Both the position numbers and the translations under genes were made by a program. The notes under the pieces are model-generated. The model did not search any database. It was not told the DNA's origin and worked only from the letters and a program-made list of their open reading frames with translations. From Nonomuraea ceibae (lineage in GTDB: Bacteria; Actinomycetota; Actinomycetes; Streptosporangiales; Streptosporangiaceae): DNA of 64,000 bases. Numbering within the stretch: position 1 is the stretch's first letter; the number at the start of each line of letters is the position of its first letter. The stretch lies in the NCBI RefSeq assembly GCF_019396325.1, contig NZ_JAHKRO010000009.1, positions 101,837-165,836 of the forward strand, written 5' to 3'. Positions 16,850-25,493 of this stretch are shown here, in pieces.

Positions 16850-19800
16850 TCAGAAGGGCGCGTCGAGCGGCACCTGGCGGACTCCGGGCAGGTGCGCGTC
16901 CAGCTCGCCGAGCTCGAAGCGCGCCATGCCGAGCACGTGCCAGAACTGCCCGGCCGTGTCCCCGTGCACCTTGTAGCGTCCGTCCGGAGCCAGCGCCGCC
17001 CACCCCTCGGGCAGCCCCAGCAGCGTCGTACGGCGCTCAGCGCCCTCCCAGAGGATGACCACGCCGTCGTCGCCCGCACTGGCCAGCAGGTCGGAGACAG
17101 GGCTGTAGGCGACCGACCAGACGCGCCTGGAGTGTCCCGGCAGCGTGTGCAGCAGTCGCCCGGTGGCGGCGTCCCACACGCGCACGGCGCGGTCGTCGCC
17201 GCCGGTCGCCAGCCGCTCGCCCGAGGCGTCGAAGCTGACGCTCCACAGCCGTCCCGCGCTCGCCCGCATCGTGTGGCGCAGCGCCGGCTGCCACGGCTGG
17301 CCCGGACGCAGCTCCCACAGCATGGCCAGCCCGTCGTTGCCGCCGCTCGCCAGCCGGCGGCCGGAGGGCGAGAACGCCACCGAGTAGACGCGGTCGGTGT
17401 GCCCTTCGAGGGTCGCCACCCGGCCGCCCGACTCCACGTGCCACAGCCGGACCAGCCGGTCGTCGCAGCCCGTGGCCACGTAGCGGCCGTCGGGGCTGAA
17501 GGCGATCGAGCGGACCCGGCCGCGGTGGTCGCCGAGGTTGGTGACCATGCGGCCGGTCGAGCGCCACCAGATCCGCACGCTGTCGTCGTCGTTGGCCGTG
17601 GCCAGCATGTTGCCGTCGGGGCTGAACGCCTCGGCCCACACGTGGTCGGTCTCGACGTTGAGCTCGCGCTCGTAGTCGCCGGTGGTGGCGTTCCAGAAGT
17701 GCACGCCGCCGTCGTTGCTGGAGGCGGCCAGGACCGGCCCGGCCGGTGAGAACAGCGCCGACACCAGCCGGTCGGCGCGGCCGGGCACCTCCCGCAGCAG
17801 CCGCCCGGCGCGCGGCTCCCACACGCGCACGACGCCGTCGTTGCCGCTGGTGGCAAGCATCGAGCCGTCGGCGCTGAAGCGCACCGAGGTGATCCGCCTG
17901 CCGTGGCCGCGCAGCACCCGCTGGCACAGCCCCGACACCGGGTCCCACAGCCGTACGGTGCCGTCGTTGCTGCTGGTGGCGAGCTGCTCGCCGTCGGGCC
18001 GCCAGGCGAACGGCCACACCGAGCTGCGGTGCCCGGTCAGCTCCACCCGGTGCGGCGAGCCGACCGGCTGCAGCCGCACCACGCCGCCCGCGTCGCCGGT
18101 GGCCAGCGTGTGGCCGTCGGGCGAGAACGCCACCTGGTAGACGGCGGCGGCGTGGGTGGTGTGCAGGCCGCGGAACTCTCCCTCCGGGTCCCACAGCCGC
18201 ACGTCGCCGGAGGTGTCGCCGGTGGCCAGCAGCGACCCGTCGGGGGAGAACGTCACGCAGTAGAGGCTGCCGCGGTGGCCGGTGAGCGCCGCCCGCGACG
18301 TCCACGTACGCGTCTCCCACACCCGCAGCGTGCCCGCCTCGTCGCCGGTGGCCAGCAGCGTGCCGTCGGGGCTGTGCACGGCCCGGAACACCGAGCCGCG
18401 GTGGCCGTCGAGGGTGCCGGTCAGCTCGCCGCCGGCCAGGCTCCACACCCGCACCACGCCCGCCGAGTCGCCGGTCACCAGCGTCGAGCCGCCGAACGAG
18501 GCCGTGTAGACGGGCGCCTGGTGCCCGGCCAGCTCGTGCACCAGGTCGCCGGTGGCGGTCTCCCAGACCCGCACCACGCCGTCGCCGCCGCCCGCCGCGA
18601 CCAGCTCGCCCGACGGGCTCAGCCTCAGCGGCCACACGCCGTCGGCGTGCCCGGTGAGCTGCCGCAGCGGCTCGCCGGTGGCCGAGTCCCACAGCCGTAC
18701 GGTGCCGTCGCTCGCGCCGGTGGCCAGCAGCTCGCCGGCGAACGCGACCGCGTAGACGCGGCCGCCGTGGCCGTGCAGCGTGCGCACCGGCAGCCCGCCC
18801 GCGCACAGCAGCACGTCGCCGTCCTCGTTGCCGATGGCGATCGTGGAGCCGTCGGGGCTGTAGGCGATCGGCTCGGGCAGCCGGCTGGTCTGGAAGTGAT
18901 AGCCGTACGGGACGCCGATCGCGGCCGGGGCGAGCTGGATCTCCACCGGCTGGCCGGGGGCCACGGCCGCGCCCGGCAGGTGGGGCAGCGTGCCCGTCAC
19001 GTTGATGAGCGCGGCCCGGTGCCAGCGGGCGCCCTCGACCGAGGCGTCGCTCAGGTCGGAGCGGGCCAGCCGGGCCCCCGACAGGTCGGCGCCGCGCAGG
19101 TCGGCCCCCGCCAGCACGGCCCCGTCGAGCCGGGCCCCGGTCAGCTTCGCGTCACGCAGGACGGCCCTGGTCAGGTTGGTGCCCGCGAGCGTGGCCCCGC
19201 TCAGGTCGGCGCCCGTCAGGTCGACCTCCTGAAGGTCGCGCGCCGACAGGTCCTCGCCCTTGAGGTTGGCGCCGCGCAGGTCGGCCTTGGCCGGGGTGCG
19301 CAGCCTGGCCGCGATCTTGACGGCGTTCGCGCGGGCCACGTCGTCGGCGGGCGGGTCGGCCACCCAGGCGCGCAGTGTGGGCACGTCGGCCAGGTCGCAC
19401 AGGAACTCGATGCTCAGCGCCGACAGCGGCCCGCGCGACAGCGCGGCGGGGGAGTCGAGGGTGGCCGCGACGTGCCGGGCGATCAGCCACTCCATCACCG
19501 AGGTGTGGATGAACCCGAACATGCCCTCCTCGGTGCGCACCAGCAGGCTGCCCGACCCCACGGCGTGCGCGGTGTGGGCGACCGTGAGCTGGCCGCTGGC
19601 CAGGTCGGCCAGCGTCTCGGCGATCTCCGTCAGCTCGTCCAGGCCCAGCAGCGACTCGCCGGAGTCCCACAGCCGCAGCGCCAGCGCCGTCACCGCCCGC
19701 AGCAGCTCGTCCCTGGTCAGCGAGGCGGGCGAGCCGGGCACCTTGGCCCGGCGCTCCTCGAAGGCCAGCCACGACTGCAGGATCTCCTCGTACAGCAGCG

Positions 19801-22423
19801 CCGGGCTGATCGTGTGGCGGGCGCCGGCCACCATGCGCAGCCGGTCGGTGTCGAGGTCGGCGATGAAGCTCAGCATCCGCGGGTTCTGCGCCAGCGCCAG
19901 CAGGTCCTTGATGCCCTCCATGAGCGACATGCGGGCGCCGGCCTCGTCGCCGTCGTCGAACCGGTTGGCCAGGTAGGAGCGGATCTGGTCGTGGGTGAAG
20001 TCCTCGACGCCGAGCACCCGCCGCTGCGGCAGCACGCCCACCATCTCGCCCAGCGACGTCAGCACCTGGCTGTGCGACTTGAAGTGCTGGGTGCGGCTGG
20101 CGACCACGATCTTGGCCTTGTCCTCGGCGGCGGCCAGCAGCGTCGCCAGGTGGTCGGCGGCCCTGTCGTAGGTGAGCCGGGTGACCAGCTCGTCGAACCC
20201 GTCGAACAGCAGCACGATCCGGCCCTGGCGCAGCAGGTAGCGGAACGCCTTGAGGTCGATGAACTCCTCGCCGTGGTTGGCCAGGTGGGCGGCCACCAGC
20301 CCGTCGACGGAGTGGGCCTTGTCCAGGGCACGCAGCTCGATGAAGATCGGCGTCAGGTGCGGCAGCTCGACCGGGATGCGCCGGGCCAGCTCGCGCAGCG
20401 CGAACGTCTTGCCGTGGCCGAAGTCGCCGAGCAGCAGCAGGAAGCGGCCGTGGTCGGCCGACAGCAGCCGCATCAGCTCGTCGGTCAGGCCGTCCTTGAC
20501 GTGCTGGCCGGGCCGGTCGAGCTCGCGGTAGCGCTGCGGCACGTACAGCTCGGGCGGGTAGCGGTGGTCGGCGGCGAGCCTGGCGGTCTGCTCGCCGACG
20601 TAGCCCGACAGGTCGAGCAGCCCCTGGAACTCGGTGAAGCTGCGCAGCCGCACGCCGCGCCGCATGAGGTCCTCGCGCAGCGCGCGGGCCGGGGGCGGCC
20701 CCTGGTAGACGAGCTCGGCGGCCAGCTCCGCCGCGTGCGCGCGCCGGACGAAGTCGGCCGCGTCGGCGGGCGTGAGCTCGCCCACGTGCGCGCCGATCAT
20801 GAGCTGGCGGACGAACCCGTCCTCCGGGTGGGTGACCACCAGGTGGCCGGGCAGGCGGCGGATGCGGGCCCGCTCGTGGCGGGCCTCGCACACCTCGGTG
20901 ATGCGGTCGAGCAGCAGGTCGACGGGGCTCGGCTCGCGCTCGCCCGAGCTCGCGGCCTGCGCGGGAGGCGGCGTGCCGGGGGCCTCGCCGGTGAAGGTGG
21001 CGCGGGCGGCCCGCCAGGTGCGCCGGGAACGTTCCGGCGCGCCGCCGTCGGGCAGCCACACGCGCGTCGCGGCGGGGGTGAGCTCGACGACGTGGTGGCG
21101 GCCGGCGCGCGGCGCGGCGATCGCCGCCTCACCCGCCTGGCCGGGGCCGTGGAACAGCAGGTTGAGCCGGTGGGCCAGCAGCCGGTCGAAGGCGGGCGCG
21201 TCGTGCAGCGCGGCCGGCGGATGGCCCATCACGCCCAGCCGCAGCCACGCCCGCTCCTCGTAGGGCCGCAGCCGCTCGGCGAACCAGGCGGCCTGCGCCT
21301 CGCCGATCAGCGGGTAGGCGTCGCGCTCCAGGTGGCTCATCGCCATCGTGGAGTTGAGCCCGGCCACGACCACCTGGAGGTCGGGCACCTCGAACAGCGT
21401 CCACGGCTGGCCGCCGTCGAACACCCGGTCGTCCAGCCCCTGGTAGACCTCGCCGAACAGGCCCGCGAAGTGCCGCCACTTGGGCCAGTAGGGGGGCTGC
21501 GGGGTGACGTCGTCGGCCTCGCACGTCAGGAAGTAGGCGCTCGCGGCGGCCTTGGTGACGTCGCGCGGGCCCGGCACGATCACCAGCCGGTGCGGCTCCA
21601 GCCCGATGAGCAGCCGTAAGTCGGTGACGAACTGGGTCGCCTGGCCGAACTGGCCGAGGCTGCCCGACTCGGTCAGGTCGCCGCTGACCACCATCAGGTC
21701 GGGCCGCGGCATGCCCCGGTCGTACATGGCGGTCAGGTCGGCCCAGATCCGCGCCTGGAGGTCCTCGGGCGTGAACGGCTCGCCCGGCTCGGGCAGCGCC
21801 CGGCCGAAGCGCGGTCCGGCGATGTGCAGCACGGCGAGCGACTCGCGCCGCTCCCGGGGCCCGGTGGCGGGCGGGAACTTCGGCGCGGAGACCGGCGTGC
21901 GCCGGGCGCGGGCCGGGTCGGCGGGCGGCGGCAGCGTCGGCACCGCGGCGGGCGGCGCCCCGGCGGTCGGGAACGCGGGCGCGGCCTGCGGCTTGGCCCG
22001 GCCGGCCAGCGCCTCGCCGACCCGGCCCAGCAGCGCGGCCCTGGCCTGCCCCGGGTCGGTGACGCCCAGCAGGTCGACCCAGGTGATCGTGGACAGCAGC
22101 CCTTCGAGCTGCACGTCCTCCAGCCGGATCGTGACGAGCTTGTTGGAGGGGTTGTCCGGGTCGGCGCGCAGCGCGGCCTGCCACTCCAGGCGGCCGTAGC
22201 GCGAGCTCAGGTAGTTGCGCGACAGCACCGCCACGACGAGCTGCGCCTCGCTGACGCCGCGGTCCATGAAGTCGATGAAGTTGGTGCCGGGCACGAAGTC
22301 CCACGCCTGGATCATCGTGCGATATCCGGCCGCCTCGAGCTCCCAGGCGATCCAGGTCGCCCAGGCCGTGTCGGCGGGGGAATAGCTGACGAAGATCTGG
22401 GTCGGCCTGCCGTCACGTGCCAT
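16850..22423 (-). CDS. Giant TIR / metallophosphoesterase-like / NACHT / pentapeptide / WD40 STAND protein
   Basis: About 1857 residues. Domains in order: TIR (~8-140; IFVSYSPADTAWATWIAWEL, YLSSRYGRLEWQAAL with the candidate NADase Glu); Pro-rich linker; a calcineurin-like phosphoesterase fold (~205-430) keeping the scaffold strand VVSGDLTE but with decayed metal motifs (LHIAGPRFG for DxH, VPGPRDV for GNHD, LFHGPGQAG for GHxH); helical region; NACHT NTPase (Walker A GDFGHGKT ~665, Walker B VLLFDGFDEL ~735, sensor VASRT); pentapeptide repeats (~1045-1145, ADLRGANL type); then 14-15 WD40 blades (~1180-1800), enough for two propellers; C-terminal tail ending in VPLDAPF. STAND architecture suggests sensing by the propellers, NTP-driven oligomerisation and TIR output, as in anti-phage or cell-death proteins. 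The ATG at 22423 starts MARDGRPTQIFVSYSP; a start at 22474 cannot be excluded. Confidence 0.9.
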   Translation of the reverse strand: MARDGRPTQIFVSYSPADTAWATWIAWELEAAGYRTMIQAWDFVPGTNFIDFMDRGVSEAQLVVAVLSRNYLSSRYGRLEWQAALRADPDNPSNKLVTIRLEDVQLEGLLSTITWVDLLGVTDPGQARAALLGRVGEALAGRAKPQAAPAFPTAGAPPAAVPTLPPPADPARARRTPVSAPKFPPATGPRERRESLAVLHIAGPRFGRALPEPGEPFTPEDLQARIWADLTAMYDRGMPRPDLMVVSGDLTESGSLGQFGQATQFVTDLRLLIGLEPHRLVIVPGPRDVTKAAASAYFLTCEADDVTPQPPYWPKWRHFAGLFGEVYQGLDDRVFDGGQPWTLFEVPDLQVVVAGLNSTMAMSHLERDAYPLIGEAQAAWFAERLRPYEERAWLRLGVMGHPPAALHDAPAFDRLLAHRLNLLFHGPGQAGEAAIAAPRAGRHHVVELTPAATRVWLPDGGAPERSRRTWRAARATFTGEAPGTPPPAQAASSGEREPSPVDLLLDRITEVCEARHERARIRRLPGHLVVTHPEDGFVRQLMIGAHVGELTPADAADFVRRAHAAELAAELVYQGPPPARALREDLMRRGVRLRSFTEFQGLLDLSGYVGEQTARLAADHRYPPELYVPQRYRELDRPGQHVKDGLTDELMRLLSADHGRFLLLLGDFGHGKTFALRELARRIPVELPHLTPIFIELRALDKAHSVDGLVAAHLANHGEEFIDLKAFRYLLRQGRIVLLFDGFDELVTRLTYDRAADHLATLLAAAEDKAKIVVASRTQHFKSHSQVLTSLGEMVGVLPQRRVLGVEDFTHDQIRSYLANRFDDGDEAGARMSLMEGIKDLLALAQNPRMLSFIADLDTDRLRMVAGARHTISPALLYEEILQSWLAFEERRAKVPGSPASLTRDELLRAVTALALRLWDSGESLLGLDELTEIAETLADLASGQLTVAHTAHAVGSGSLLVRTEEGMFGFIHTSVMEWLIARHVAATLDSPAALSRGPLSALSIEFLCDLADVPTLRAWVADPPADDVARANAVKIAARLRTPAKADLRGANLKGEDLSARDLQEVDLTGADLSGATLAGTNLTRAVLRDAKLTGARLDGAVLAGADLRGADLSGARLARSDLSDASVEGARWHRAALINVTGTLPHLPGAAVAPGQPVEIQLAPAAIGVPYGYHFQTSRLPEPIAYSPDGSTIAIGNEDGDVLLCAGGLPVRTLHGHGGRVYAVAFAGELLATGASDGTVRLWDSATGEPLRQLTGHADGVWPLRLSPSGELVAAGGGDGVVRVWETATGDLVHELAGHQAPVYTASFGGSTLVTGDSAGVVRVWSLAGGELTGTLDGHRGSVFRAVHSPDGTLLATGDEAGTLRVWETRTWTSRAALTGHRGSLYCVTFSPDGSLLATGDTSGDVRLWDPEGEFRGLHTTHAAAVYQVAFSPDGHTLATGDAGGVVRLQPVGSPHRVELTGHRSSVWPFAWRPDGEQLATSSNDGTVRLWDPVSGLCQRVLRGHGRRITSVRFSADGSMLATSGNDGVVRVWEPRAGRLLREVPGRADRLVSALFSPAGPVLAASSNDGGVHFWNATTGDYERELNVETDHVWAEAFSPDGNMLATANDDDSVRIWWRSTGRMVTNLGDHRGRVRSIAFSPDGRYVATGCDDRLVRLWHVESGGRVATLEGHTDRVYSVAFSPSGRRLASGGNDGLAMLWELRPGQPWQPALRHTMRASAGRLWSVSFDASGERLATGGDDRAVRVWDAATGRLLHTLPGHSRRVWSVAYSPVSDLLASAGDDGVVILWEGAERRTTLLGLPEGWAALAPDGRYKVHGDTAGQFWHVLGMARFELGELDAHLPGVRQVPLDAPF

Positions 22424-22480
22424 CTCCCCAGTATCGCCCGGAGGATCGGAGTTTCCCAGCACGTGTGCGATCATCGTCGG

Positions 22481-23653
22481 GTGTTGCGGCGTCTTGGCGT
22501 GCTCGACTGGATCCGGGTCGGGTTGCTCGCGCTCGGCCTGCTCTTCGTGGCGACCGGGCTGCTGCCGCTGGCCGAGGCCACGGCGAGCCTGACCGAGATC
22601 GGGCCGCTGCTGGTGTTCCTGGTGGGCGTCATCGTGCTGGCCGAGCTCACCAAGGAGGCTCAGGTCTTCGACGCGATCGCGGCAAGAATGGCGGTTCTCG
22701 GGCGCGGCAACTATTTCGCCCTTTTCTTGCTTTGTACGGTCTTTGCGTCATTTATTACGATATTTCTCAATCTTGATACGACTGCGGTGTTGCTCACGCC
22801 GGTGATGCTGGCCCTGGCCCCCAAGGCCCGCATCGCGGCGCTGCCGCTGGCCATGACCACGATCTGGTTCGCCAACACCGCCAGCCTGCTGTTCCCGGTC
22901 TCCAACCTGACGAACCTGCTGGCCATGCACCGCATCGAGCTGAGCCCGCTGGAGTTCGCCTCCTTCATGTGGGCGCCGCAGACGGTCGCGATCGCGGTCA
23001 CGATGGCATTCCTGTGGGCGTACTTCTGGCGGCGCGGGCGGCGGCGCGACCTGCGCTACACGCCGCCCCTGCTGGAGCCGATCGCCGACCGGGCGCTGTT
23101 CACCGCCGCGTCGGCGGCCTGCGTGCTGTTCATCGTCGCGCTGCTGGCCAGGGTCGAGGTGTGGGCCGCGGCGACGGCGGCGGGGCTCGTCGTCGTGGTG
23201 GCGTTCGCGGTGCGCGACCGCAAGCGGCTGACCTGGCGGCTCGTGCCCTGGCAACTGCTGATCTTCGTCACCGGGCTGTTCCTGGTCGTGCCCACGCTCA
23301 GTCGCTACGGCCTGGACGACCTCATGCACTGGATGCTCGGCGACGAGCGCGACCCGTACCGGACGGCGGCCGTCGGCGCGGGCCTGGCCAACGTGGTCAA
23401 CAACCTGCCCGCCTACAAGGCGCTCGAAGGCGTCATCCCGGCGGGCGACCGGGGGCAGTTGTTCGCGCTGCTCGTCGGCACCAACGTGGGCACCGTCGTC
23501 ACCCCGTGGGCGTCGCTGGCCACGCTGCTGTGGTTCGAGTCGTGCCGCCGCCACGACGTCCGGGTGCCCATGCGCCGCTTCCTGCTGACCGGCGCCGGGC
23601 TGGCCGTCACCGGGGTGCTGGCGACCACGTGGGCGCTGGTGGCCTTCGGCTGA
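22481..23653 (+). CDS. ArsB/NhaD-superfamily (SLC13-like) membrane transporter
   Basis: 390 residues, about ten hydrophobic segments. The family hallmarks are two pseudo-repeated hairpins: LNLDTTAVLLTPVMLALA with IWFANTASLLFPVSNLTNLL in the first half, and VGAGLANVVNNLPAYKAL with LVGTNVGTVVTPWASLATLL in the second. It should export an anion (arsenite-like) or exchange Na+/H+; the substrate cannot be decided. The GTG at 22481 is chosen as the start just before the first membrane segment; the upstream frame is shadow of the TIR gene. It is divergent from that gene, with only 57 bases between them. Confidence 0.85.
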   Translation: MLRRLGVLDWIRVGLLALGLLFVATGLLPLAEATASLTEIGPLLVFLVGVIVLAELTKEAQVFDAIAARMAVLGRGNYFALFLLCTVFASFITIFLNLDTTAVLLTPVMLALAPKARIAALPLAMTTIWFANTASLLFPVSNLTNLLAMHRIELSPLEFASFMWAPQTVAIAVTMAFLWAYFWRRGRRRDLRYTPPLLEPIADRALFTAASAACVLFIVALLARVEVWAAATAAGLVVVVAFAVRDRKRLTWRLVPWQLLIFVTGLFLVVPTLSRYGLDDLMHWMLGDERDPYRTAAVGAGLANVVNNLPAYKALEGVIPAGDRGQLFALLVGTNVGTVVTPWASLATLLWFESCRRHDVRVPMRRFLLTGAGLAVTGVLATTWALVAFG

Positions 23654-23682
23654 GGGACCGGGGGCGGGGGAAGTCGGGGACA

Positions 23683-24141
23683 ATGGTCGCCATGGCCAAA
23701 TCACCTCTGATCAGATGTTTCGGTCTTGCCCTGGTGGCGGCGGCAGCGTTGACCGGCTGCGGCACGTCCGGCTCCGCCGCCTCGGTGCCCACCCCCTCCA
23801 GCTCGGCGTCCACGCCCTCCCAGAGCCCGGCGAGCTCCGAAACCCCGCAGAAGGTGGTGCGCAAGGTCAAGCTGGAGGTGCTCGGCAAGGGCGAGGCCGT
23901 CCAGCCGATCGCCTACAACGCAGACGAGAGCGGCACCGAGACCACGGCCACCCTGCCCTGGTCGAGGACGGCCGACATCGAGCTGACCGGCGCCGAGCAG
24001 GAGGTCGGCCGGCTGGTCTCCATCGTGGCCGGCTCCGTGCGTGACAAGAACGGCCAGTTCAGGCCCGCGCCCTGCCGCATCACCGTCGACGGCGAGCGGG
24101 TCGTCACCGCCAAGGGCCTGTGCAAGTATCTCCTCAAGTAG
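23683..24141 (+). CDS. Lipoprotein with MmpS-like domain
   Basis: 152 residues from the ATG at 23683 (MVAMAKS; a second ATG three codons on is possible). Signal peptide ends in LTGC, followed by a Ser/Pro/Thr linker. The mature domain (VVRKVKLEVLGKGEAVQPIA ... TTATLPWSR ... PCRITVDGERVV) has the pattern of MmpS-type transport accessory proteins: VTYEVTG-like strand, LPW motif, C-terminal CRI-x-V-DG. Located 29 bases after the ArsB/NhaD permease, probably cotranscribed. A role in transport is inference; the 3' end overlaps the small gene on the other strand by 8 bases. Confidence 0.78.
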   Translation: MVAMAKSPLIRCFGLALVAAAALTGCGTSGSAASVPTPSSSASTPSQSPASSETPQKVVRKVKLEVLGKGEAVQPIAYNADESGTETTATLPWSRTADIELTGAEQEVGRLVSIVAGSVRDKNGQFRPAPCRITVDGERVVTAKGLCKYLLK

Positions 24142-24295
24142 TGCGGCGGCGCACCGTCGCGACGCGGCGAGCGCGGCGCCTGACGCGGCGCTCGTCCTCC
24201 TCGGCCGGCCTGTCCGGCCTCTCCTCCGACGGCCGCGGCCCGACCACGGCCGCGAACCACGGATGCGCCCACTCCCTGCGCTCGTCGCCGCTCAT
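24134..24295 (-). CDS. Very small basic protein, coupled to the upstream gene
   Basis: 53 residues (MSGDERREWAHPWFAAVVGP...), starting with ATG at 24295 that overlaps the stop of the preceding gene as ATGA. The N-terminal half has Trp-Ala-His-Pro-Trp; the C-terminal half is strongly Arg-rich. No known family. The 4-nt coupling is the main support for it being real. Confidence 0.5.
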   Translation of the reverse strand: MSGDERREWAHPWFAAVVGPRPSEERPDRPAEEDERRVRRRARRVATVRRRTT

Positions 24296-24567
24296 GCCGC
24301 CGCCCGTGGACCGGGATAGGCGCCCGCCACGGCCTCCAGCGCCCAGCGCATGCGGGTGACGAAGGCGTCCGGGTGGTCGCCCGCCTCCTGCGCCACGTAG
24401 GCGGCGCATCCGGCGTGGCCGCCGCACGCGCACAGCCTCCGGTCGATCGCCGCCCGGATCTCCCTCGCGGACACGGCGCCGGACGCGGTGTCGGACGGCT
24501 GCACGGCGGAGGCGAAGAGCACCTGCGCGAGCTCCGTCACGCTCAGCCGGGTCAGCATGGTCGCCAT
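24292..24567 (-). CDS. Small conserved-type protein, unknown function
   Basis: 91 residues, MATMLTRLSVTELAQVLFAS at the start, then CACGGHAGCAAYVAQEAGDHP with three cysteines (C-x-C-x5-C) and two histidines, then RMRWALEAV. Predicted all-helical. The short Cys/His cluster could bind metal, but that is speculative. Coupled to the 53-residue gene by ATGA. It follows the cupin/IMPase cassette on the same strand after a 119-base gap of lower G+C that holds nothing else visible, so it may have its own promoter there. Confidence 0.65.
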   Translation of the reverse strand: MATMLTRLSVTELAQVLFASAVQPSDTASGAVSAREIRAAIDRRLCACGGHAGCAAYVAQEAGDHPDAFVTRMRWALEAVAGAYPGPRAAA

Positions 24568-24686
24568 GGGGTTCTCCTCTCCACCGGTGCCGCCGGAACG
24601 CGCACCTGTTAGTGAGACGTCGAAAGGCGCGGAAAGTTATCGACATTCCGCGCCGGACCTTCAAGATTTTTACGAATTCAAGATCG

Positions 24687-25484
24687 TCACGCCAGGAGCG
24701 ACAGCAGCCCCGGCATGGCCTTCGGGTGGGCCGCCACGAAGCTGCGGTCGGCCGTGCCCTCGATGCTCTCGTCGAACGGCCCGCCGTCGAGCGCCCGGAT
24801 CTCGGCGCCCGCCTCCCGTGCGATCAGCACGCCCGCCGGCAGGTCGATCAGCTCAGCGCGGTAGCCGATGATCGCGTCGATGTCGCCGCGCGCCAGCATC
24901 GCCCACGTCAGCAGCGGGGCCCACAACTGCAGCACCCGCCTGGCAGCCAGCTCCAGCCTCGTGCGCAGCGCTCGCGCCGCAGCGTCGTGCCTGGTCACAG
25001 CATACCCCTGGGTCCAAGCCAGCAGCGGCCCATGTGGTGCGGACCGGTGCGGAAGGGACATCCGGGCGCCCGAGGAGTCCAGCGTGCCGCCGTCGCGCAC
25101 CGCCGACCACGTACGGGACGTCACCGGGTCGTGCACCACCCCGAGCACCGGTCGCCCGCCGTGGCACAGCGCCAGCCCGACCACGTACGCGGGCAGCCCG
25201 ATCGCCACGTTGTTGGTCCCGTCGAGCGGGTCCACCAGCCACGTCCACTCACTGCCCGAGACGCCCAGCAGCCCCGACTCCTCGGCGATGACCGCGTGCG
25301 ACGGGTAGGCGGTGAGGATCCGCTCCAGCAGCAGCTTCTCCGACGCCAGGTCCAGATCGGTCACCACGTCGCCGGAGCCGCCCTTGGCCCGCACCCCCAC
25401 CGCGCCCGCGGCGCCGTCCACCAGCAGCCGCCCGGCGGCCTCGGCCGCCTCGACGGCCAGCGTTCGCGCGCGGTCCAGGTCCAT
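24687..25484 (-). CDS. Inositol monophosphatase-family phosphatase
   Basis: 265 residues. Metal-binding motifs of the IMPase/FBPase superfamily: AEESG, VDPLDGTNN, and the C-terminal ELIDLPAGVLIAREAGA (usual WD-x-AAG). The N-terminal GSGDVVTDLDLASEK is also standard. Hydrolyses a sugar- or nucleotide-linked phosphate with Mg2+; substrate unknown (inositol phosphate, histidinol phosphate and PAP are all possible). The ATG at 25484 is preferred for GAGGGG 6-7 nt upstream; a GTG two codons earlier is possible. Starts 9 bases after the cupin gene stop, so part of a three-gene cassette. Confidence 0.88.
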   Translation of the reverse strand: MDLDRARTLAVEAAEAAGRLLVDGAAGAVGVRAKGGSGDVVTDLDLASEKLLLERILTAYPSHAVIAEESGLLGVSGSEWTWLVDPLDGTNNVAIGLPAYVVGLALCHGGRPVLGVVHDPVTSRTWSAVRDGGTLDSSGARMSLPHRSAPHGPLLAWTQGYAVTRHDAAARALRTRLELAARRVLQLWAPLLTWAMLARGDIDAIIGYRAELIDLPAGVLIAREAGAEIRALDGGPFDESIEGTADRSFVAAHPKAMPGLLSLLA

Positions 25485-25493
25485 CGGCACCCC

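Noticed and set aside
17903..21619. 1238-residue open frame antisense to the TIR-NACHT-WD40 gene
   Set aside because: No domain or motif, biased composition, and it lies wholly inside a gene with clear TIR, NACHT and WD40 motifs.
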